A model generated the notes under the pieces. That model worked only from the letters and a program-made list of their open reading frames with translations, searched no databases and had not been told where the DNA came from. Position numbers and translations under genes: made by a program. DNA of 64,000 nucleotides, from the NCBI RefSeq assembly GCF_051014445.1, contig NC_135147.1, positions 25,758,479-25,822,478 on the forward strand, written 5' to 3'. Source of the DNA: Colletes latitarsis. Taxonomy: Eukaryota; Arthropoda; Insecta; Hymenoptera; Colletidae. Below are positions 12,101 through 24,100 of this stretch, one piece after another (the first letter of the stretch is position 1; every line of letters begins with the position of its first letter).

Positions 12101-15100
12101 AATGATTTTAAAAGTATAAGAAATTACTATGTGGCGTACAATTTTAGTAAAACCAAAATTGAAATTCTGGCACAGTTATCAAACATTATATTTCATTTTC
12201 ATCGCGATAGGTATCACGGAAAGTGCTTTTAAATCTATTAAATTGTATTATTGTCAGTGGCCAGGAAGGGGGCGAGAACTGTTAGTTACTGTGCTCACGT
12301 ACCGAATCTTATCTCGTACTTCGAGTTTGGGCGTTATATGGATAATTGTACACCCACAGAATTTTTATACCTTCGTTTCTTCCACACGAAACTACGATAT
12401 ACTCGCGTTTCGACTATTACAAAATATAAATGCTAAACTAACACACCTTTCGAACGCTGTAAAAAATATGTCTTACATTTTGACACGTGCTCGAAAAATA
12501 TATCGCGGAAAATGTAATTGAGACGGCTTTTTATAAAAATCCGCTGATATATACTTTTTCCGTGGCCGATATAAATTTGTTGCAGTCGGGTAAATCGCGA
12601 AAATGCACATAAATCGTTCAAAACAACGTTGAATCATGGACCACCCGTATATCTCTCGAAACCAGTGATTTTTCACTTTTGTTTCAACGCACGGCGCATT
12701 AAATTATCTTTAATCGTCCAAAATTTATACGTTTATTCAGACTTTCGACGCTCTCGTTTCTCCCTGGCAACGCATTGGCGATACAATTTCGAGAAAATTG
12801 ATAACCTCGATTACGTTCGCGCAGATTCCAAGCAAATCCACAGGGGAGTGTCATGGATTTTGAATAAGTATCGTTTTGAGGCGTCGCGAAGGCCCCTCGA
12901 AGCGGACGAAGTTTGAATAACAAATAACGCCGAACGCAGAAACCCGCGAATGAAATTACCATAGAAAGTGATCAAACGGGAGACCTTTATCTCGAGAACA
13001 ACCCTTGGCGGGGGCGTCGACGGTCCGTCGCTGCACAGCGCGACGAGCAATGGACAAAAATAAAAAAACTGAAGTCTAAAATTCATAGCTTGTCATATCT
13101 TAAAATACTACCCACAATTTTTAGTGAATTTTCCAATTTGTCGTTAAAAATTATGCTTGAATTTGATTTAAAACATTTTGTATATATTCAGAAAAGAATT
13201 TTCCAATAAAAGTTACTCGGTAATCGTGTGACAACAAATGGTAAACGAAAAAATTAGCAGAAATTTTTTTATTCGATAAAAAATTAAGATCAGCTTAATT
13301 TTCCCTCCATAAATCGATCTATCTTTGGTATTAGAGGCCTTAGATCGTAAACTGAATAGTTGAGGAGTAATTAATTGTGTCCCAAGCTCCCATATACTCG
13401 TCACGCTGTGCGCTGTGAACAGATACTGGAAAACTGGGGGGACGTTTCAACAGAGAACTTTAATCTCGCGTCCTTGCGACTACAAATCGGCCCCGGGGAA
13501 TAATGGGAGGAGTCGTTCTAAATAATTACAACTCCTCGGATGAAATATCGAACCGATTCCACCGTCGAAGGACCTACGACGCGGCCCCGAACGTCTTCCG
13601 GAGCCGGACCCTCCTCCAGCGTAATTTTTTACAAGCCCAACCGAGCTCGGAACCACGTTCGTCGTTCATATTTCACGGTCCCAATCGGCCCTGGCCACCA
13701 AGAGGAATCCCGCCCCCCCGGATTCCCCGTCTCCCAGGACCGTTTAATCGCGCTCGCAGTCATCCTTTGGATTTTCAATAAGCCCGGGAACAACGGAGAC
13801 GCCCGCTCCCAAAACGACCGGGAACAACCATCGAACCGGAGAACGTAGGTGGTGACAGTTGGAATTTTATTGGAAAACCGAACTTCTTCTCGGTAGGGCA
13901 GCAACAGGTGTTGGCACGAGGAAGTAGAATTACTCGGGAACGGAATTTACTAAAGCGCGGCCGAGAGGGGATGGTAGATTCGAAAGAGATAACGCGCGCG
14001 GCTAACATGAATTTAATAAAACGTAATACGTCCCAGGTATCCAGAAGAAACGGACGAGTCGCGACAGTCAAGGTACGATGGTGCATTTATTTGTACAGAG
14101 GGGACTCAAACGACAAATAGTCGAGGAAATGCAATTCTCGATAGAAATTACGAATAAAAGGTTTCATTTTTGCTCTTCGTATGAAATTTCTCCCAGTTTG
14201 CTTGGAACGTTTACCCTACAAGATTTGCTTGACGCGTTTTAATTTAACGTTTAAAGTTCCGGATCCCAGACGACAGTTTCGACGAGTGAAAGGCAAAGAG
14301 CTTCGTTGCTGGCGAAAGCGGAGGCAGACGTTGAATCGCGGAATATTTCCCGTCTCGTGTAAAATAAAAATTCGAAGCGAATACGTGAAACCGTCGAAGG
14401 AATGTCATCGATCCGTTACGTGGCTGTACAATGGGGGAATGCCTTCGAGACGCGAGACAAAGGGCAGGAAATTGCGCGAGGTGTTATCCAACGTCTGAAA
14501 TATGCAGATAGGCGCCGATAAAAACACGCAAATTAATTCCATATCGTGCGAGCGACGCCGCGGCGGCGCGGTTCGTTCTTATTTCCACGTTATTCCGGTG
14601 GCTCGTGTTCGTGGCTCGTAAATTATTTTAATGGGCATTTTTAAACGGCCGCGGATTCGATTCGCGAAAGATGGATGCCGTATCGGGGCGGGAAACAAGA
14701 CGAGAAAAGTCGTGGACGACGGGGGACACGAAAATAGACGACTCCGGCGGAAGCGCGGTTTCCTAACGCGCGCGATACAAAAATAACAACGGTTGCCCCT
14801 CGAGCATTATTTACATAACGGTACACTCGGACGTACAGATTCTTTCTACGAATCTTTACCTATTTCCTTCGGATATCGGAATTCTATTCTGGTACGCGAC
14901 GCCACGCGTCCCGGAGAGGCGATTGTTTGGACAACCAGTCGCCCGTTTACGCCCCTCGGGGCCAAAATTAGGGTTACGCCGCACTCGGTGCGCCCGAGAT
15001 CGTAATTAAGTAACCTTATTTCCCGAGCCAACGCGAATCCCGTCGTTTGAACTTCTGGCGCGACGCGAATGATTAATTATGATCGAAGACTTACACGTCT

Positions 15101-18100
15101 GTTCGATCAAAGTCGGAAAAAAGTCGAGGGACAGAGAGTTTAGTACGAAATAATTGTTTCATCGCGAGGATTTAGGTACGTTTGTTCGTCAAAGAAGAAA
15201 CGAAATCGAAATGTAAAAATATCGTGTAGAATAAAACCAGCACGAACTCGTTGGACAACGCAACAGCCACTGATCCCTCGAGTTGCGTTCAGAGACGGCG
15301 GAATAAAATAACGAGTGAAATTATAATCCGAACTGCGTAGTGAAATTATATTTCACGTCGAACGGACGCCTGTTTGGATAGCTGTGTGATCGATTAAGCC
15401 CAGGGTATAAATCGCGTCGCGATATTTTTGTTCGAGCGAGGTTTTGTCCATCTCTGGTCCCGGTCGAGCCCCCAAAAAAGATAATTCACGCGAGATTACG
15501 CAATGGCGGACCCCGGGAGCGTGTATTTCACCGATCGGAGCGCGTGGCCACGCATCGCGGCGATGAAACGCTCTGTCGAGAAGACAAACTGGCCTCGGTC
15601 GTTCGCCTTTCAGCGGCGCGTTACGCTGCGCGAACACGAAAAAGCTGCGCGGCATGGAAAATCGAAAACGGGAAACGACGGAATGGGACACGCGAACACG
15701 ACCCGACGCTTATCGCGTCGATTTCAATCTTTCCAACGGCCCGACTGCGGCAATGATTCTCTAAATGAACGGGGCGATTCGTTAGTCGAACGTTTCTATC
15801 CCCAGCGACAGGAAAAATCCTCTTTGGAAACGACGAAGCATGAAAGATGACATTTGAAAAGCGACACAGCGGTGATTCTTGAAACGAGACCCAGATATGA
15901 TTCGTTAGTCGAACGTTTCTATCCCTACCGATTATCCTCGAAGCTTTTAAAGTGTGGAAGGTTATATTTCACGATACGAAAGCTCTCTCGAGTATATCGA
16001 GCTCAGCAAACGAGAGTTCGACATAGAGTGGTTATATTAGTAATCGTCTTTTCGCGAGGATTTGACGAAAGAAAAGTTCGATTTAAAAATTCCCTGAATG
16101 ATAAGATGCAGTTCGAAGTAAGCAAAGAAAACAGCGCCGAGAATAAACCGATTTCGAAGTTTGAAAAGAGGGGTACTAGCATCGCGTGGACTTCGAAATT
16201 CGCTGGTATCGGGACGATGCATCATCGCGCGCGACTTAAACTTAGAATCGTCGCGATGTTACGAAGATTCTGCACGCGGAGAAAATAGAAACGATATAGC
16301 GCGACCGCACACGTGCGTGAGAAACCGGTGTTAATGCACACGACGGTATGCCATTGATAACTCGCTCATTCTCTCTTGGCATCCGTTACGGGGGCGGGTC
16401 TCGCGTTTCTGTATCGCGAAACGATCGAATCTTCCGGTGTTCGGAATCGAAACGCTGCTCGGAACAGCCCAACAGGCCGTACTGGAATCGTAACGAGCAC
16501 AATGGGGGAATGGAGAACGCTTGCACGTGTATTCTGCACGGTTCGAGTTCGTCGCGACGACAGCCCCAGCGTCAGGGAATCGCTTCATTAGCACCGCTTT
16601 CTTCAATCTGTCGTGTCACCCTTAACGAGGAACCGAGTGCCCGAAGAAACTCGCTGGAGGGACCTTTCGTCGCCTACGCGAATCTCTTTGGTTCTTTTAA
16701 AAAGCACGAAAATGCTGGATAGAGAGAGAACTCGAGACGTGTGCAAAAGTATTATTTACTTTACATTCTTTGCATCTTCTTTACTTCAAAGGTTAATGAA
16801 ATCGAAACGAACGTGCAGAGTATACGTTGTCGTGAAATAGAGTTTCAAGAACTAATAAATACGAGTAATGTATCGTGGTAACCGTAATTATTAATCAGAC
16901 TGCCGAAGAGTTGCTAAAAAAAACACATGCTTTTGTGTACATTTCTTTAAGGTCCTACGATTTACACTCTTACAGCGCCGTTGAGGTTGGTGTGGGCGAA
17001 CGAGGGTGAAGACGTCGAATTGCCATGCGACATCACACCCCCGACACCGACCGACTCCGTCAACATGGTGCTCTGGTTCAAGGACTCTGTTGGAATACCC
17101 CTCTACAGGTAACCTTTTCTCTTCCTTGGATCATTATACAGCGAAATTGGGCATTCTTTTAACATACGTTTCACCAATATATACAATACAATGGTCTCTA
17201 GCGATGTTTCGTCCAGTCTCGAAGAATTTCCAGAATTAAACAATTTTTCTATGACGTAGTATTAGCTTGCAAGTTTTCAGTACTCTTGAGATATTTATTT
17301 CAACAATCATAACCGAAATCAACGTCTCAAAAAGTGTCCAATTTCATGTGAAACATAATATCGTTATTCTAACTAATTTCTAACCCACAGTATTAGTTAA
17401 CCCATAAATGGATTATCGGGGCAGCTGCGGTCCTCCACAAGTTCAAACTAATATCCTATAATATATCTAAGTGTAACTATTCTACAATTTATCTAATCCT
17501 CCATTAGATCATTGTTTTTTAAATGGTTTGAAATCAACAATGAGTAAAATAATTCAGTCGAGATTGAGAGTCCGCTCGAGGGTTGAATGATCTACAAAGC
17601 CAGAATATAAAAAAGACTCTCCTCGTCCAGGAATATTCCTCCTATCTCCTCAACGAAAAAATTAGTACGACTTTAAAATAATATTTCCCAGCGGTTGCTC
17701 CGCTTTCATCCCCCTAGATCCATGCTTAGAGCGTCCACGTTGGAAACAGAATTTGCAAATATTCTTTTTCCCTCCCGTTTTCCGCGCAAAAACCCCCGTG
17801 ATCCTGTTTCCGCGATCGCCGAAGAGCAACAGTTAGCCGCAAGCGACCGCGACCGCCCCCGAAGATCGCAGTCGTTTTCGTTGCACGATTTTTTTCGATA
17901 CCGTTTCGCGAAATGCCGTTCCTTCTTGGGGCTTCCCAGTTTCGCGGTTCACGGGAGCCGTTTCGTGGGGAAAAATGAACGTCCGCCGTGACGCGAACCG
18001 CCGGATCTCGGCCGCGCTTAATATTCGCGGATGCCATTGTTCTGAGAGATCGCGACTCGAAATATCTCGAGCCCCGGAACTCTCTTTTTACGGATGCACC

Positions 18101-21100
18101 GGGCGCTGCACTTTCGTCTATTGTGCGCCTCGGGGTCGACGTCGTGCACCGGAGACAGCCATCGTTGCCAGAGTTCGAACACCCGAGAGCATCGAATAAA
18201 AATTCCTAGCGAATCATCCGCGCCTCGATCGCATAAACGAAAGATAAATTGAGGTAGATCGCGGCAACGTAAATAAACAAGAGCCACCGCGTACCGCCGG
18301 GTCGGCTTCGCCCCGGAATTTCTTAATACCGGGGCGAAGTTCTTCCACAAATAAAGCGACCGATCGAACGTCGTTTCGCGCTGACAAATCCGCGCGTACA
18401 GCGTGCAGCGTTTATTTACGAAGAGGGGCGAATTCGGCCGGGTAAAACGAGCATCCACGTTCGAGGAAAAAATATTTTCCACCACGTGGGCCCCGTCGTG
18501 GGCCTGCTCCGCGTCAAAGGACGATCGTAAAAAAAAATACAACCCGAGGGAACGACCGACACGCGAGAAGAGCCCGATGCAGGCGGCTTTCGAGTCTTTG
18601 CTGGTTCTGGTTATTTGCACCGAAAGAGTTTTCCATAAAACCCGCGGGGACGTGAAAAAAGCATGGAAATCCGAGGCGTGGGACCAGCCGCGACGCTGGA
18701 ACAACATAAACCGGGGCGTTTATAACCGGCGCCGCGGTTCGAAAGGAAATCGACTGCGAATTGGTTCTTTTCCCGCGCGTTCCTGGCCCTCCCCCTCCGG
18801 TGATTTCCTCCTCAACGTTGCGTAACGGTCAACCGTTCGCGGGGGAATCTAAATTCGCTGACTGCGCGCTTGCCAACTATACTTTTTCTCGCCGCGAATA
18901 GACCGCGCGCGCTAGAGTTAGTCACCGAAACTGGCCAACTGCCGGTCCGCGCGGTGTTTACCAGCTTCTTTTTCCACCCCCGGAAACGTCAACTTATCCC
19001 CGCGCCGCTCGATCGTTGACTCGTCGATCGAGCCAAGAAATTCCGACGCGCGGATCGACAGGAAACCCTAACCCGGTCACCTCGATACTCTGATCTTGAG
19101 ATCCTTTCCATTAAAAAGTCTCCGCGTCGCGTTGGGTACTTCCAAGAAGTTTTAAAAAAACACTCACGTACTATAAACGTGACGTTGGTCGTAGAAAAGT
19201 ACACCATTTTCGTCAGAAAGTGTTTCCTTTTCCCCGAAGTGGACTCTCGATCTCAAGAAAATGGTAAATTTTCAAATAAATAATGGGTTTTTCGAGGACT
19301 GACTTCATCCCTCAAATATAGATCATTGTCTGCTAGAAACTCCTGAGCAACCCCTGTTCTTAGACGCCCGAGAAAATATTTCTTAACTACCCCGACTGAT
19401 ATACACTGCTTTGAGCTTATAGTCGCCATGATCGTAGTATACAGGGTGTTCAGCAACAGGTGTCAGAGCCTCTAAGGGGCGACTCTACAAAATAAGAACA
19501 AACAAGCCTCTTTCAAATAATCAAAAGTTTAGAAGACGATTCTGATCAACGTCTAACCCAATGTGAATTCCCATATCTAACCCGGATCTGTAGAAAAGTT
19601 ATATTTAATTGTCTAACGATTGCTGATAGACGAGACAGTCACAGAAGTTTGTTTACCTCTGTTTGTAGCCTAGACGCGAGGAGCGGAGATCTCTCTACCG
19701 CCATTCATTGGGCGATCAGCGACGATCTCGGCAGGAGGACGTACTTCCAGATCGGTGACGGTCACCGGGCCAAGTTGAAGGTGACCAAGGTCACGTTCAA
19801 GGACCAGGGAATCTTCAGGTGTAGGGTAGACTTCATCGATTCTCCGACGAGGAACTTTCGAGTGAATCTTACGCTCGTCGGTGTGTATCGTGTTAAGGTT
19901 TCTCCGTTGTCAAAGTCTTTGACGAGTTCCTTTTTCTCCAGAGGAGCCGACGAAGCCTGTGATACACGATGCCCAAGGGCGAGAAGTGACAGGGGTGGGT
20001 GGACCGTTTCTCGAGGGCTACAACCTCGCCTTGACCTGCCAGGTGTCTGGGGGTAAATTGATCTTCTTTCCTGCTGAGCGATTAACGTTTCAGAGTTCGA
20101 TTTCCTGGCTTCCTTACCGCGAAACTCGCGTTAATGGCTCCTTTGAACGATGCAGGAAGACCGAGACCGTCCGTAACGTGGTGGAAGGACGGCGAGATCC
20201 TGGACAGCGTCGTCGACACCGTCTCCATCGGTTCGCCTAGCAAATTCACGGTGAACCACCTCTTCATTGACAAGGTGACAAGGTCGTTGTGGGGTACCAA
20301 GCTCGAGTGCAGGGCTCAATCCACCCCTATGGCCACACCGATCGTTCGAGAAGTTCCCCTAGACATTTATCGTGAGTATCTTAGCCTCGAAATTTACTTT
20401 TATTAATAACCCTCAACGCGTTCGAAATTGGACTTATTTTTTAAATCAATTCTGTATCGATCCACCTCTAAATTTTCTTCTGCTTCGAATGTATTCTCCT
20501 TTCGTGCAATGATCGGGGTCCTAGGCAACTTCTCGTGCACGCACACTAGCTCGTTAACGTTCCCCAAGCGCCTTCGGGAACGAAGGAAGCCGATGCAATG
20601 TTTGAAAAAAACCGACCGCGAGCGTAACATCTGCTGGGAATAAAACAGAACTAAGGCGCGCACGCTCTTCAAGGTCGCTTCTTTGAATCTAACGCGCGCT
20701 AAAAACGATCGCGAACGTAGTTTCGGCGCGCACGTGCTGCGGATCTCGTTTTATTTCCGTTTCGTCGATAGCTTCGGCGGGAAAAACGCGATCTTACGCA
20801 AACCATTCGCGTTTATCGCGACTCGTCAACTGAGACGAAAATCCTCGTTCAAAGAACGGAGAACCGTTTACTTTTACGATCCCCTTCAGGCTTCGATCAA
20901 TGAATTTTGGAAAGTATTATTAGTACTATCAGGATTTTTAACCTTAAATTGATTTGAGATTCGCGTGTTTGTCTAAATAATTTCGTACCACTATTTCGGA
21001 GGCATTTCGTCCTGGTTGGATGCTCTAGTTGCACCTACCGTGTCCTCTTAATCCCATGAACAACGGTCAGTTGGTTTAGGTCGGTTACGTACTATAATCT

Positions 21101-24100
21101 GTAACGAAAACACATACATAGGTGTGCTTTAACGACTACCCATCCATTGACTTATCTGTTCGACCCACATAAGACGTGGTTTAGAGAATTTTCAGACTAG
21201 GGAAAAAATATCGGAGTAGTACGCGAGGATTGATTATTTGTTCGTAGAATCGTATTTCAGTTGATATTGCCCGACCTGAACAAATGTTATCAGTCGTGTA
21301 TTAATCGCGAAATAAACTTATGTTTATTTTTCATTCGGATAACGAGCGCTTTTATCGTTTTTTAATTGATTCAACAGATGACAATCGAGGATTGTATTTT
21401 ATTTTGTAATGTACACGTTCGTTTCACCCACAGTAATGGTGTTTCTGCGTTGAAACGTGTCTAAATATAAATCGTGGCGTTTAAACGTCGACTCCCATAC
21501 CCGAAGGGCCACCCTATTGTCCGCGTGCTTCGCGTTTTGCCCTATTGCTCATATTCACGCGAGTGTCCTGCACGACGACGTAGCAGAAGAAAGAAATTTA
21601 AATATAGTTGAAGCGAGTGACCCGCAGCGGAAGCGCGATGAATTCCAGCGATTTCGCGCGGACCTTCTTAACTCCTTTGACGGTCGCATTTCGTGGAATC
21701 GGCGTCGAAAGTAAAAATACGCGGTTCGGGTGGCGAACACGTGGCTCCCTCGACCCGTTATTTTCGCCGTGGCGGGCCAACCAACGGGACACGTCCTTCT
21801 GGCCAAATTTTTTACGCGCCTGCAAGTCCTAGGGGAATCGCTCCAACAGCTACGGATCACAAAAAAATACGAAAAACTTGCCTGGCGGAATGCGAGAGAA
21901 AAACTTTATTCTTTGGAAGAGCATCGTTCGATAGGCGGTGGAATCCCTGTCGAGTCTACTGACCAGAGAATCGCCCTATACATCTGCAATATACAAAATG
22001 ATAGACACTGTCGAATATACATACTTATGATATGTTTAGTGGATTCCTTGGGATAGCTAACGATTATTTGTTGGATAGGCAGCGACATTTTTGTCGAGTC
22101 TCCTGACCGAACAATCGCCCTATACATCTACGATATACAAAGTGTTAGACACTGTCGAATATGCATACTTATGATATGTTTAGTGGATTCCTTGGGATAG
22201 CTAACGATTATTCGTTGGATAGGCAGCGACATTTTTGTCGAGTCTCCTGACCGAAGAATCGCCCTGTACATCTACAATATAGAAACATGTATGATGTATT
22301 CATGGGGTTTCTAGTGCAATGCCCTTGAAAAGAGTCTAACGGACACGATGGCGGTCTATTTTCCGCAGTGAAGCCAGCGATAGTGAAGATCGTGATGAAC
22401 GAGGATCAGATCTACGCGGGTCGTCCGATCGCGGCTCGTTGCGAGACGTGGGGGAGCTCGCCAGCGGCAAGGATCGTCTGGAGCCTGAACGGGCAGACGA
22501 TAGGCGAGCCCAACGTGTCCACCACGCAGAGGAGCAACTCCACGGTCAGCAAGCTGGCTCTGGCGCTGGGCAAGGACGACGACGGCAAGGAATTAATTTG
22601 CAGAGCCGAAAATCCCCGATTTCCCGGCGGGGTCCTCGAGCAAACTAAAGTCCTGAACGTCGCCTGTGAGTCTACCTTTCACGAAACGCCAGAAAAATCG
22701 TAGCAGCGAATAAGCTTTTCCGGTTTCCCAGATGCCCCAACGGTGGACGTGCATCTAGCGACAGGATACGTCCTGGACATGATCAGGGAGGGTGACGACG
22801 TGAAATTGATCTGCGACGTGCACAGCAATCCTCCCCCGACCAGGATCATCTGGTACCACGACGTGAGTATTCTCGACTGTTCCATTTAGAATCGAAACTA
22901 CGAAAGGACGTTCCAGGACGACAGGCTGGAGCACGACGTGGCCGGTGGTACTCTGATCGCCTCGAACACCCTAACTCTGAGGGTGCTGACCCTGGCGCAC
23001 GCCGGAGAGTACTCGTGCGCGGCGATCAATTCCGTCGGCGAGGGTCGTGGCATGCCGCTGTTCGTTCACATGAAATGTAAGTGTTTTCGTTCGCGTGGAG
23101 GCGTTCGTTGGTAAGATTTCCGTGATTGTTTCGAAAGATGCGCCAAGATGTCGGGCGGGTCACGAGCGACGCGAGATCACCGCCGCCCGTCGCGAAACGG
23201 TGTCGTTGCGATGCGAGGTCGACGCGGTCCCGGAGGACGCGGTGAGGTTCTTTTGGACGTACAACGGGACGCGGGGCGACGTGTTGCCGGTGCAGAACTC
23301 CAGGGCTCAGAATAACGGGCTCGTTAGCGTTCTGGATTACACTCCAACCGTCGACACCGACTTCGGGACACTCGCCTGCTGGGCAAGCAACAGCGTCGGC
23401 AGACAAAGGGCGCCCTGTATATTCAACGTCGTGCCGGGGAGTACGTGCCCTTCGAAACCGACAACTAGAACGAATTCCATGAAAGAATTCGAGACGGATG
23501 CGCGCGTGTGTCCGTAATCCGATACTCGTGCGCTTTCCTGGATGCTTCGTGACGCTTAAAGGGCGGATTCGGAACATTTGCACCTTGAGATTAACCCTTT
23601 GCGCTCGGCTGTCCCCTCTGTAGGGACATCCAGCAAAGATGAACGACGATATTATTATTTTGAAGTCGTTATATAGGCCAAAATACACAAGCGAAGAAAG
23701 GTTTCCGAGTGCGAAGGGTTAATTCTTGAAAAGTCGTACGATTTTCTCGCAAGCAAGCGCCGGCAGAATCATATTCAGGGGTTTGTTTCCTAATTTATCG
23801 ACTTTAAAAGCCGAATCTGTACTCGAAGCGGGCAATGGGATACTCCGGGAAACGTTTCTAACCGAACAAACGTTGCGATTCTCGCAGAGCCACCGCAGCC
23901 GCCGTTCGACTGTTCCTTGCAGAACGAGACCAGCTCGTTGGAAGTGAATTGTATACCTGGTGCAGACGGTGGTTCGCCGCAGTACTTTTTGCTGGAAGTT
24001 CGGGGCATCCCGAGGCAACCGGGAGCCATCCAGGTGAACTCGCCCACGCTACACGCGCCGCAGAGCGATCAGGGAACGGTGGGGGAGGTGCCAGCCGTCT

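Noticed and set aside
18018..18707. 229-codon open frame on the minus strand
   Set aside because: Lies inside intron 2 in CpG-rich sequence, is overlapped by plus-strand frames, and shows no domain or family motif.
23026..23688. 220-codon open frame on the minus strand
   Set aside because: It is the antisense of the real Ig4/Ig5 exons, whose plus-strand translation has clear Ig signatures.
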